A stretch of 8,105 nt of DNA. Source: JAAZFZ01 sp035647435. Lineage in GTDB: Bacteria; Bacillota; Clostridia; Oscillospirales; Acutalibacteraceae. The stretch spans positions 1 to 8,105 of the forward strand of contig DASRNM010000069.1 of assembly GCA_035647435.1 (NCBI GenBank), read 5' to 3'. The position numbers and the translations under genes are program-made. This document shows, one piece after another, positions 1 to 6,692 of the stretch; within the stretch, counting starts at the first letter, position 1, and each line of letters opens with the position of its first letter. The notes beneath the pieces were generated by a model. That model saw nothing but the letters and a program-made list of their open reading frames with translations, searched no databases and was not told the DNA's origin.

Positions 1-74
1 ACTATATTTATTACAATATATGTAAGATATCACAGTTAAACGGTGTTTTTAAATTTTATGTATCAGTGTAGCTT

Positions 75-96
75 ATTTTATTTTTAAAAATAAAAT
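75..96. repeat. Perfect AT-only palindrome upstream of the exporter promoter
   Basis: A 22-bp perfect inverted repeat made only of A and T, with its centre between 85 and 86, lies about 20 bp upstream of the -35 box. It has no GC stem, so it is unlikely to be a good terminator, although it could mark the end of an unseen upstream unit. Its A/T tracts next to the promoter could act as an UP element or cause DNA bending. This is inference from position only; such palindromes also arise by chance in AT-rich DNA. Confidence 0.35.
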
Positions 97-114
97 TTAA
101 AACTTAAAAAAGCC

Positions 115-142
115 TTGACATTAAGTTTCAAAATGATATAAT
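115..142 (+). promoter_or_regulatory. SigA-type promoter of the ABC exporter-DUF1854-darA operon
   Basis: A perfect -35 box TTGACA (115-120) is followed after 16 bp by a perfect -10 box TATAAT (137-142). The -10 is preceded by TGA, which makes an extended -10 element (TGnTATAAT, 134-142). Transcription should start near 149-150, giving a leader of roughly 37 nt before the likely start codon. The two consensus boxes suggest high basal strength, so any control probably comes from a repressor or acts after initiation. Confidence 0.88.
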
Positions 143-143
143 C

Positions 144-175
144 CGTGTTGTAAAATGTGGTATTAATACAAAACG
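144..175. promoter_or_regulatory. Imperfect inverted repeat over the transcription start, possible operator
   Basis: The arms CGTGTTGTA (144-152) and TACAAAACG (167-175) pair at 8 of 9 positions across a 14-bp spacer, and the spacer region also holds the palindrome GTATTAATAC (160-169). The arms are centred about 23 bp apart, roughly two helical turns. They lie directly over the predicted transcription start and touch the Shine-Dalgarno. This is a plausible place for a repressor, but the match is short and no regulator gene is nearby. Confidence 0.25.
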
Positions 176-189
176 AGGTGATCATTTTG
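175..189 (+). promoter_or_regulatory. Shine-Dalgarno that decides a TTG start
   Basis: GAGGTGATC (175-183) is complementary over nine bases to the conserved 3' tail of bacterial 16S rRNA. GAGG ends 8 nt before TTG at 187 and 14 nt before ATG at 193. It lies downstream of the in-frame GTG at 157, which therefore has no RBS of its own. TTG 187 is the best-placed start and ATG 193 is the alternative. Confidence 0.7.
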
Positions 190-2454
190 AGTATGCCACG
201 AGGGTTCCTAATAAACAAGCAATTACCCAGTTCCATTCAAAAAAAAGCAGATGAGATGTTTGACAGTGATGAGCCTCCACTATTTGCGGTTGTGGGTGAC
301 CTTACGCTAAACGGATGTTACGGTCAAACGGCATTGTTCATTACATCAAAAAAGTTAATAGTCTTTGATGAGAGTAACAGCTTTACCGTCTTTTTATTCG
401 ACCGTATTCAAACGGCTGAAGTTAAAAGGATGTACGGTAATGCTGTTTTTAAAATTGTCACGAAAGATGGAAGAAAACGAGATGTTTTCCGCTTTACCTA
501 TTCGGTGGCTGACCTTTGTGACGCAGCGGCGGTGTTTATTAATAAGATAAACAGTGGTGGGTCTGTGGAGAATGAGCTTGAACTTGTAAGAACTACATAT
601 CTAAACAGAAGAAGTTTTTGCCAGAAATGCGGGCGAAAGTTGCCAAGCCCGGATGCTGAATGCATTAATTGCACAAGCAAAAGCAAGCTAGTTTCAAAAC
701 TTGCCGTCTATGTAAAGCCCCAAAAAAATAAAATTCTAATCAGTCTTGCCCTTTCGATTATTGCAACCGCTATGGCACTTGTGCCCCCTTATGTAACAAA
801 AATAATGGTTGACGATATTTTGCCGGGTAACGATAAGGAAATGCTGCTGATTACGGTTTCGGCTTTGTTTTTAGTTTACATTTTTCAGCATGTCATAGGT
901 GCGTTCAGAAGTTACTTGTTACGTCGCGCGGGCGACTGCATGATGACGGATTTAAAAAAAGATATCTACGCAAAGGCTCAGTATTTACCAATGAGCTTTT
1001 ATGACAAAACTTCAACAGGCAGAGTTATTAATAGGGTTAATTCCGACACAAACAAGTTGCAGTCTTTTATGCTGCGTGTAACGCAGGAAGCTATTGTTCA
1101 GCTATTTATGCTCGTTGGTATAGTTACTATAATGTTCACAATGGATTGGCAGTTAACTCTGCTTTCGCTTATACCTGTACCGCTTGTAGTGGTTATAAGT
1201 GGGTTTTTTGGTAAGAAAATTGCCCCAATGTACAGAAGGATATGGAGAAGAAGCAGTGCAATTTCAAGCTTGCTTGCAGATACAATACCCGGTGTTAGAG
1301 TTATAAAAACCTTCACAAGTGAGCAAAGGGCAATTAAAAAGTTTGAGCGATACAACGATGATTTTCTCAAAGAGAGCAAAAGGGCGGCGAAAACATCAAC
1401 TGTGTTTCCGCAAATCATAACATTTTTGATGACGAGCGGGTCAGTTATAATTTGGTTTGTAGGCGGTATGTGGGTTATTGACAACCCTGAAAAGATGACT
1501 CTCGGCCTTTTAGTATCGTTTATTTCCTATACATCGATGTTTTATGCTCCCATAAACTTTTTTGCAAACCTTAATGATACTTATCAGGACGCCCTTGCAT
1601 CTGCAGAAAAAATTCTTGATATAATAAATGCCGAACCCGAAAATGATTTTGGAAAAGGTAGAAATATTGAAAAGATTGAAGGTAAAATCGAGTTCAAGAA
1701 TGTCAACTTTTCATTTGACAGGTCAAAAAAGGTGCTCGACAATGTGAACTTTGAAATAAATCCCGGTGATATTATCGGAGTTGTCGGCACAACAGGCTCG
1801 GGCAAATCCACAATTATTAACCTGATAATGAGATTTTATGACGCATATGAGGGCGATATTCTTATAGATGGCAAAAACATAAAGGATATTGACCTTGAGC
1901 ATTACCGCTCTCAAATCGGGTTTGTTCAGCAAGAGCCTTTGATGTTTAGAGACACAATATACAATAACATTGCTTATTCCGAGCCTGAGGCTCACATAGA
2001 GCAGGTTTTGCACGCTGCTGACATTGCAAACGCGCATGGCTTTGTTTCAAAAATGCCAGATACATATGATACAATGCTTGGCGAAAGGGGAGTCGGCCTT
2101 TCAGGCGGTGAAAAACAAAGAGTGTCGATTGCAAGGGCTGTTCTCAAAAATCCAAGTATTTTAATTTTTGACGAGGCGACGTCAGCAGTTGACTCTCAAA
2201 CGGAAAAGCTTATTCAAGAGGCAATTGAAAGAATAATTAGAAATCGAACAACAATAATGATAGCTCACAGGCTGTCAACCCTGAGGAAAGCAAACAGGAT
2301 TTTTGTTGTAGACGAGGGCAGGATTATCGAAAACGGAACGCACAATGAGCTGATGGACCTTAAAGGTAAGTATTATAAGCTTATTCAAATTCAATCAATG
2401 TCAGAGCATCTCACAAAACAGAGAGAAGCAGAAAAATTCGAGGTTATGAGGTGA
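187..2454 (+). CDS. ABC exporter half-transporter with N-terminal PH-like and zinc-ribbon domains
   Basis: This is a fused permease-ATPase of the type I exporter (ABCB-like) fold, about 755 aa from TTG 187, and it would work as a homodimer in the cytoplasmic membrane. Residues 1-125 look like a soluble beta-rich PH/GRAM-like domain. A CxxC-x10-CxxC zinc ribbon follows (Cys145, 148, 159, 162). Six membrane helices lie at about 182-470. The nucleotide-binding domain is complete: Walker A GTTGSGKST (534-542), Q-loop (~581), signature LSGGEKQR (638-645), Walker B ILIFDE with catalytic Glu663, D-loop (666-669) and His694. An ordinary ABCB half-transporter has about 580 residues, so the N-terminal ~180 residues are extra and cytosolic. 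Pairing with a downstream DUF1854 gene matches the exporters named 'cyanophycin metabolism-associated' in proteobacteria (from memory of the family). The substrate is unknown; export polarity is inferred from the fold. It is the first gene of a three-gene operon. Confidence 0.9.
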   Translation: MSMPRGFLINKQLPSSIQKKADEMFDSDEPPLFAVVGDLTLNGCYGQTALFITSKKLIVFDESNSFTVFLFDRIQTAEVKRMYGNAVFKIVTKDGRKRDVFRFTYSVADLCDAAAVFINKINSGGSVENELELVRTTYLNRRSFCQKCGRKLPSPDAECINCTSKSKLVSKLAVYVKPQKNKILISLALSIIATAMALVPPYVTKIMVDDILPGNDKEMLLITVSALFLVYIFQHVIGAFRSYLLRRAGDCMMTDLKKDIYAKAQYLPMSFYDKTSTGRVINRVNSDTNKLQSFMLRVTQEAIVQLFMLVGIVTIMFTMDWQLTLLSLIPVPLVVVISGFFGKKIAPMYRRIWRRSSAISSLLADTIPGVRVIKTFTSEQRAIKKFERYNDDFLKESKRAAKTSTVFPQIITFLMTSGSVIIWFVGGMWVIDNPEKMTLGLLVSFISYTSMFYAPINFFANLNDTYQDALASAEKILDIINAEPENDFGKGRNIEKIEGKIEFKNVNFSFDRSKKVLDNVNFEINPGDIIGVVGTTGSGKSTIINLIMRFYDAYEGDILIDGKNIKDIDLEHYRSQIGFVQQEPLMFRDTIYNNIAYSEPEAHIEQVLHAADIANAHGFVSKMPDTYDTMLGERGVGLSGGEKQRVSIARAVLKNPSILIFDEATSAVDSQTEKLIQEAIERIIRNRTTIMIAHRLSTLRKANRIFVVDEGRIIENGTHNELMDLKGKYYKLIQIQSMSEHLTKQREAEKFEVMR

Positions 2455-2458
2455 GAAT

Positions 2459-2947
2459 ATGAATCAGCGGTACATAGAAGGCCCCGAGGTTAGAATAACT
2501 CCAAATGATAAAATTTTTGTCGATGTTGAGCATTATAACGGCGAAATTATGACTGATCTTGAGCCGAGAAGGTTGTTCCCCATAAGTGGCTTGACAAAAT
2601 ACATCACTTTGTTAGATAATGAAGGGGAGGAGCGGGCAATTATACGCAACATTAATAATTTGTCCGACGAGTCCAAAAACGTTGTTTTAGGGTGCTTGAA
2701 CGAGTATTATATGATTCCTAAAATTAAAAAGCTTATCAAAAGAACTGAAAAGTTTAAAATTTGGATGTGGACGGTTGAAACCGACAGGGGAGAATATACT
2801 TTTGAAATAAAAAATGCGTTGACAGCCATCAAGGTGCTTTATGATGGGCGAATACTTATCAAGGATGCAAATGACAACAGGTATGAAATCCCTGATTTGA
2901 AAAAGCTTGATAAAAGAAGTATCAAGCAGATTATGCCTGATGTTTGA
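2459..2947 (+). CDS. DUF1854 family protein, partner of the ABC exporter
   Basis: This is a 162-aa soluble protein with no signal peptide or membrane segment. I recognise it as DUF1854 by its typical blocks: a central acidic stretch with GEERAIIRNINNLSDES (56-72), a YYMIPKIKKL segment (83-92), a W-x-VETDRGEYTFEIKNA block (104-120) and a C-terminal RILIKDANDNRYEIPDL region (131-147) ending in LDKRS. The family's biochemical role is not known to me. It is repeatedly found beside an ABC exporter of the preceding type, so it is probably a cytosolic accessory or regulator of that exporter. The ATG lies 4 nt after the exporter's stop. Its Shine-Dalgarno GAGG (2448-2451) sits in the last exporter codons and abuts the TGA, so the two genes are almost certainly translationally coupled and made in a fixed ratio. 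Confidence 0.85.
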   Translation: MNQRYIEGPEVRITPNDKIFVDVEHYNGEIMTDLEPRRLFPISGLTKYITLLDNEGEERAIIRNINNLSDESKNVVLGCLNEYYMIPKIKKLIKRTEKFKIWMWTVETDRGEYTFEIKNALTAIKVLYDGRILIKDANDNRYEIPDLKKLDKRSIKQIMPDV

Positions 2948-2982
2948 TTTTATATTTATAAATTTATGGAGAAGTGAATGCA

Positions 2983-3309
2983 ATGAAACTTATACTTGCG
3001 ATAATAAATAATGACGATAGTGCAGTGGTCTCCTCGGCGTTGACAAACGAGGGGTTTATTGTCACAAAGCTTTCAACTACGGGTGGGTTTTTAATGGTGG
3101 GCAATACCACTCTTTTAGTCGGCTCTAAAAAAGAAGATGTGGCAAGGGCAAAAGAGATTATAAGGCTGAACTCTCAAACAAGAAAAAAAGTGAAACCAAC
3201 GACGATGTCTTACGGCGTAGGTCTGCATGACAGTGGACCAAAAATAGAGGTTAAGGTCGGCGGGGCCACCATTTTTGTGCTTGATGTTGAGGAAACGGAA
3301 AAATATTGA
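2983..3309 (+). CDS. darA: DarA/PstA-like cyclic-di-AMP receptor (PII-like)
   Basis: This 108-aa protein aligns without gaps over its first half with Bacillus DarA (YaaQ), which has 109 aa. The matches include the start MKLILAI, the TKLxTTGGFL-x2-GNTT core (28-43) and VGGATIFVL (92-100). The family forms PII-like trimers that bind cyclic-di-AMP between subunits. ATG 2983 is preferred over the in-frame GTG at 2974, because GGAGA (2968-2972) is 10 nt away from the ATG and the product then begins exactly like the family. Two positions that I recall as ligand contacts in Staphylococcus PstA, Asn24 and Arg26, are Gly and Ile here; Thr28, Gly35, Phe36, Leu37, Asn41 and Gly47 are kept. The gene starts 35 nt after the DUF1854 stop with no terminator or clear promoter between, so it is probably the last gene of the exporter operon. 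In Bacillus the gene instead sits next to tmk and holB. Confidence 0.87.
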   Translation: MKLILAIINNDDSAVVSSALTNEGFIVTKLSTTGGFLMVGNTTLLVGSKKEDVARAKEIIRLNSQTRKKVKPTTMSYGVGLHDSGPKIEVKVGGATIFVLDVEETEKY

Positions 3310-3331
3310 GTAAAGCTAAAACAATTTTCAG

Positions 3332-3361
3332 CCGATGATGAGCTTCGTCATCGGTTTATTT
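3332..3361 (+). terminator. Rho-independent terminator of the exporter-DUF1854-darA operon
   Basis: The arms CCGATGATGA (3332-3341) and TCGTCATCGG (3345-3354) form a 10-bp stem with one G-U wobble and a 3-nt loop. TTTATTT follows at once. It begins 22 nt after the darA stop and lies upstream of the next promoter. Confidence 0.85.
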
Positions 3362-3390
3362 GCGAAAACATGGTTTTAGACAATCCTGCA

Positions 3391-3419
3391 TTGACAAATT
3401 TAAGTAAAAATTCTATTAT
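3391..3419 (+). promoter_or_regulatory. SigA-type promoter of the glycosyltransferase gene
   Basis: A perfect TTGACA (3391-3396) is separated by the optimal 17 bp from TATTAT (3414-3419), one mismatch from the -10 consensus. Transcription should start near 3426, giving a leader of about 33 nt. It lies after the preceding terminator, so the glycosyltransferase is an independent unit. Confidence 0.85.
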
Positions 3420-3458
3420 GGATATATCGTATGAAATAAAAGAAGATCGGTGTGAAAG

Positions 3459-4427
3459 ATGAAAACTGTAAGCGTTTTAATACCTTGCTACAATGAAGAA
3501 AAAAATATTGTTCCGATAAGCAAGGCAATAATAAATGAGTTTGAGAAAAAATTGCCTAAATATGATTATGAAATCGTGTTTATCGACAACTGTTCAACCG
3601 ACTCAACAAGAGATATGATAAGGCTGTTGTGCAAGGGCAACAAAAAAATTAAAGCAATTTTCAATGCAAAGAACTTCGGTCAGTTCAATTCTCCCTATTA
3701 TGGAATGTGTCAAACGAGCGGCGAATGCACAATTTTGCTCGCTTGTGACTTTCAAGACCCTGTTGAGATGATACCGAAATTTGTCAACGAGTGGGAAAAG
3801 GGATATAAAATCGTCTGTGGAATCAAAAAAAGCAGCAAAGAGAATAAGATTATAAGGCTTTTTCGCACGATGTATTATAAGGTTATTAAAAGCATGTCAA
3901 GCGTTGAACAAATCGAGCATTTCACAGGGTTTGGCCTTTACGACAGAAGCTTTATTGATGTGCTTGCCGATTTAGACGACCCAGCGCCCTTCCTGAGAGG
4001 CATTGTAGCGGAGTTAGGTTATCGCAGGAAGGATATCCCCTATGAGCAGGCAAGGAGGAGAGAGGGCAAATCCAGCAATGGTTTTTACACACTCTACGAC
4101 GCGGCAATGCTCAGTGTGACCTCATACACAAAGGTGGGCCTGAGAATTGCGACAATATCGGGTTTTGTAATGTCGGGGATAAGCGTTTTGATTGCGTTGG
4201 TCTATACAATACTCAAACTAACTAATTGGTACGGTTATCCAGCAGGTACTGCGCCAATTTTGATAGGAGTTTTCCTTTACGGCTCTGTTCAACTTTTCTT
4301 TATCGGATTTTTGGGCGAATATATTTTGAACATAAACTCAAGAATGATGAAAAGACCGCTCGTCATAGAGGAACAGAGGCTAAATTTTGACTATAATGAA
4401 AATATTTGCGTAGAAGACGAAATGTAA
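3459..4427 (+). CDS. Family 2 glycosyltransferase, polyprenyl-phosphate sugar synthase type (GtrB/ArnC/DPM1-like)
   Basis: This 322-aa protein has a cytosolic GT-A domain (1 to ~225) followed by two C-terminal membrane helices (~229-252 and ~266-288) and a short charged tail, the layout of GtrB/CsbB-type enzymes. These move a sugar from a nucleotide donor to undecaprenyl phosphate on the inner membrane face, and the lipid-linked sugar is then flipped and used outside. Visible motifs are VSVLIPCYNEE (4-14), FIDNCSTDST (41-50) in place of the commoner DDGSTD, NFGQFNSPYYGM (72-83), the metal-binding ACDFQDP (95-101), FLRG (178-181) and RRREGKSS (199-206). Donor sugar and acceptor pathway cannot be read from the sequence. 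ATG 3459 is the first start after an in-frame stop at 3453; its RBS is weak (GGTG at 3449-3452). It is a single-gene unit with no flippase or glucosyltransferase partner beside it, unlike classical gtr clusters. Confidence 0.87.
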   Translation: MKTVSVLIPCYNEEKNIVPISKAIINEFEKKLPKYDYEIVFIDNCSTDSTRDMIRLLCKGNKKIKAIFNAKNFGQFNSPYYGMCQTSGECTILLACDFQDPVEMIPKFVNEWEKGYKIVCGIKKSSKENKIIRLFRTMYYKVIKSMSSVEQIEHFTGFGLYDRSFIDVLADLDDPAPFLRGIVAELGYRRKDIPYEQARRREGKSSNGFYTLYDAAMLSVTSYTKVGLRIATISGFVMSGISVLIALVYTILKLTNWYGYPAGTAPILIGVFLYGSVQLFFIGFLGEYILNINSRMMKRPLVIEEQRLNFDYNENICVEDEM

Positions 4428-4448
4428 CAGTAAATATAAATTAACAAC

Positions 4449-4486
4449 CGCCGTTGAGAATAAACTCTCGACGGCGATCTTTATTT
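4449..4486 (+). terminator. Rho-independent terminator of the glycosyltransferase gene
   Basis: The arms CGCCGTTGAGA (4449-4459) and TCTCGACGGCG (4466-4476) form an 11-bp stem with one wobble and a 6-nt loop, followed by ATCTTTATTT. It lies between two converging genes. Read on the other strand, the hairpin is followed by only a weak T-rich stretch (GTTGTTAATTT), so it may also slow transcription of the yyaL-like gene but is best for the + strand. Confidence 0.85.
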
Positions 4487-4504
4487 AAGTTCAATTTGTT
4501 ATTG

Positions 4505-6562
4505 TTACCCTTGATTTAACTCGATTTGTCGAATTATCATTGTCTTTAAATCTTGAATATCATTTGTCGGTTTTTCGCATGCACCGTTTCGGCAAAGATA
4601 ATACATTGTTCCGTGTTCAGGTATCGGATAATCCTTGCAAAACGGAGCAATCCTTGACAATTTTTCTGCATTTTTTCGTGTTTTAAACAACACATAGATG
4701 TTATCAAAATCATGCTCCTCGAAAAGCAGTTTAAGCTCATCAGGCACATTGTTTTTGGAAGAAACGCATACCAACTCAGTCGAGGGATAAAGCACCTTTG
4801 TCATTGCAAGTAGGGAATAGCTATAGCCTGTGGGGTAGCCATAAATGTGAGGTGCAAGAAAAGCAAATTGTTTATCTGCAAGGCTTCTCCACTCAAGTTC
4901 ACCCGTCATTCCTGCAATTTCGGCAAGCGTCATTGCCGCTGCAGAATTTCCTGACGGCATTGCACCGTCATAAACTTCTTTAGGTCGTGTAATAAGCATT
5001 TCGCTGTCAACAGCGTTAAGATAAAAACCTCCGTCGTTTTTATCCTCAAACTTTTCAATCAAACGTTTGCAATAATTCAACGCCTTTTCAAGATAATCTA
5101 CATTAAAGGTTGTGCGGTAAAGTTCAATCAAAGCAAGACAATAAAAGGCATAATCGTCAAGGTTTCCAGAGTGGACGGCTTCATTTTCTCGCCAACGCAC
5201 TAGCAAATCACCGTTTTTATCTGTCAAATTTTCATTAATAAATTTTTCAGCATTTACAGCGGCTTTAAGGTAACGTTCATCATTTAAAACGGTTGTTGCT
5301 TTTGTAAGTGCCACAATCATCAGAGAATTCCAAGAGGTCAGGATTTTGTCGTCAAGCAAAATCTTTGTTCGGTTGAGTCGATAATTATACAGCTTTTTTA
5401 TCATTTTATTTAAGTTATTATCACTGTTTTCAAAGTTTGGGTTATTCAACAGGTTAGGTATGCCTTTCCCTTCAAAGTTACCAGACTTTGTGATATCAAA
5501 ATGTCGGCAAAAAGCCTCACCGTCCAAATCGCCGACAACTTTCTTGATTTCATCAGGTGTAAAGGTGTAATACTTGCCCTCTATACCCTCGCTATCTGCG
5601 TCCTGTCCGCAACAAAAAACTTTCTGTTTTGTAACAAGTTCATTAAAAACATAGAAAAGTATTTTTTCAGCAACAGTGCGGTAAATAGGAAGCTTTGTAA
5701 TACGATAGGCTTTGAGGTATGAAAGCAAAAGAAGAGCATTATCATAAAGCATCTTTTCAAAATGCGGCACCAACCAATATTCATCGGTCGAGTAACGGGA
5801 AAAACCTCCGCCGATATGGTCAAAAATTCCGCCTTTGTACATTTGCACAAGAGTTTTTTCAGCCATTTCAAGGGCGTTTTTATCATTTTCAAGCTGCGAA
5901 TATCTCATCAAAAATAAAAGATTGTGAGTTGCGGGGAATTTCGGCGCATTTCCAAAGCCACCATATTTTTTATCAAAGCTTTGGCGATACATTTTTATTG
6001 CAGAGGCCAACAAATCCTTTGAAGGCTCAACTGAGGTTGGTTGTGTTCTGCTTTTTGATATAAACGCAGTAATTTCTTCCCCGGCGGTTATAAGTGTCTG
6101 CTTGTCTGTTTTCCATCGACGTGCTATTTCGGGGATAAGCTCAAGCATGCCTAAGTTGCCGTATCTTGAGGTTTTTGGAATATAGGTTGCGGCATAAAAA
6201 GGCTTTTGCTCGGGCGTCATTATGATTGTCAACGGCCAGCCGCCCGAGCCTGTCATTGATTGACACACGGACATATAGACCGCATCAATATCGGGGCGCT
6301 CCTCACGGTCAACCTTAATTGAAATATAATCATTGTTCAATAGCTTTGCAACATCCTCCTGTTCAAAGGATTCACGCTCCATAACATGGCACCAGTGGCA
6401 GGTGGAATAGCCTATGCTCAAAAACACGGGCTTATCCTCTCTTCGCGCTTGCTCAAAGGCTTCACGGCCCCATGGGCGCCAATTAACGGGGTTGTATACA
6501 TGCTGCAATAGATACGGCGATTTTTCGGTTATAAGATGGTTTGCCCTTTTGTTTGTGTTCAT
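4505..6562 (-). CDS. yyaL: YyaL/SSP411-family thioredoxin-domain protein (DUF255)
   Basis: This 685-aa protein matches Bacillus YyaL (about 690 aa) and human SPATA20 in length and motifs. The N-terminal thioredoxin-like domain (1 to ~170) starts with the family hallmark NHLITEKSPYLLQH (8-21), carries the CHWCH centre (Cys55, Cys58), VDREERPDID (84-93) and GGWP (107-110), where the cis-Pro is expected. The rest resembles the (alpha/alpha)6 barrel of N-acylglucosamine epimerases and related glycosidases: KYGGFGNAPKFP (199-210), GGGFSRYSTDEYWLVPHFEK (251-270), GQDADSEG (319-326), LTSWN (408-412) and DGAMPSGNSA (532-541). It has no signal peptide, so it is cytosolic. The in vivo reaction of the family is unknown to me; a redox or sugar-related role is inferred from the folds only. 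The ATG at 6562 follows a GGGGG Shine-Dalgarno (6568-6572) with 5-nt spacing. A terminator lies upstream, so it is probably a single-gene unit. Confidence 0.92.
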   Translation of the reverse strand: MNTNKRANHLITEKSPYLLQHVYNPVNWRPWGREAFEQARREDKPVFLSIGYSTCHWCHVMERESFEQEDVAKLLNNDYISIKVDREERPDIDAVYMSVCQSMTGSGGWPLTIIMTPEQKPFYAATYIPKTSRYGNLGMLELIPEIARRWKTDKQTLITAGEEITAFISKSRTQPTSVEPSKDLLASAIKMYRQSFDKKYGGFGNAPKFPATHNLLFLMRYSQLENDKNALEMAEKTLVQMYKGGIFDHIGGGFSRYSTDEYWLVPHFEKMLYDNALLLLSYLKAYRITKLPIYRTVAEKILFYVFNELVTKQKVFCCGQDADSEGIEGKYYTFTPDEIKKVVGDLDGEAFCRHFDITKSGNFEGKGIPNLLNNPNFENSDNNLNKMIKKLYNYRLNRTKILLDDKILTSWNSLMIVALTKATTVLNDERYLKAAVNAEKFINENLTDKNGDLLVRWRENEAVHSGNLDDYAFYCLALIELYRTTFNVDYLEKALNYCKRLIEKFEDKNDGGFYLNAVDSEMLITRPKEVYDGAMPSGNSAAAMTLAEIAGMTGELEWRSLADKQFAFLAPHIYGYPTGYSYSLLAMTKVLYPSTELVCVSSKNNVPDELKLLFEEHDFDNIYVLFKTRKNAEKLSRIAPFCKDYPIPEHGTMYYLCRNGACEKPTNDIQDLKTMIIRQIELNQG

Positions 6563-6580
6563 TCAAACCCCCACGCTTTT

Positions 6581-6586
6581 ATTATA
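6581..6586 (-). promoter_or_regulatory. Possible -10 box for the yyaL-like gene
   Basis: On the minus strand a perfect TATAAT occupies 6586-6581. No good -35 box is found at 16-18 bp, and the TGn extension is absent. It would give a very short leader of about 12 nt. The position between the ugd terminator and the start codon is right, but the evidence is one hexamer in AT-rich DNA. Confidence 0.35.
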
Positions 6587-6640
6587 CAAAACTATTATTG
6601 ATTTTTGGGTATTAAATATACATAGTAAAAGCCTAATGCA

Positions 6641-6680
6641 GACAGAAAAACCCGCATGCCTATAAAAGGCTGTGCGGGTT
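6641..6680 (-). terminator. Rho-independent terminator of ugd
   Basis: Read on the minus strand, AACCCGCA (6680-6673) pairs with TGCGGGTT (6656-6649). An inner GCCT/AGGC stem (6670-6667 with 6661-6658) lies beyond a small internal loop, and a run of five T (6650-6646) follows. It starts 12 nt after the ugd stop. This separates ugd from the yyaL-like gene downstream. Confidence 0.85.
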
Positions 6681-6692
6681 ATGTGTTGCAAT

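Noticed and set aside
75..96. AT-only palindrome as a terminator of an upstream gene
   Set aside because: The stem has no G-C pair and no coding sequence is seen ahead of it in the window, so terminator function cannot be supported.
1..110. Riboswitch, small RNA or gene end at the left edge
   Set aside because: No stable GC-containing hairpin, no conserved riboswitch core and no supported reading frame could be seen.
1098..1484. A 128-codon minus-strand frame inside the ABC exporter
   Set aside because: It mirrors the hydrophobic membrane-domain codons of the real gene. Apparent hydrophobicity on the opposite strand is expected there and is no evidence for a membrane protein.
2948..2982. 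Separate promoter between the DUF1854 gene and darA
   Set aside because: The gap is AT-rich and has TATA-like strings, but no -35 box at proper spacing, and no terminator precedes it. Co-transcription is the simpler reading.
5501..6063. Two + strand frames (73 and 114 codons) antisense to the yyaL-like gene
   Set aside because: Both lie wholly within a conserved gene on the other strand, and their products show no family motifs.
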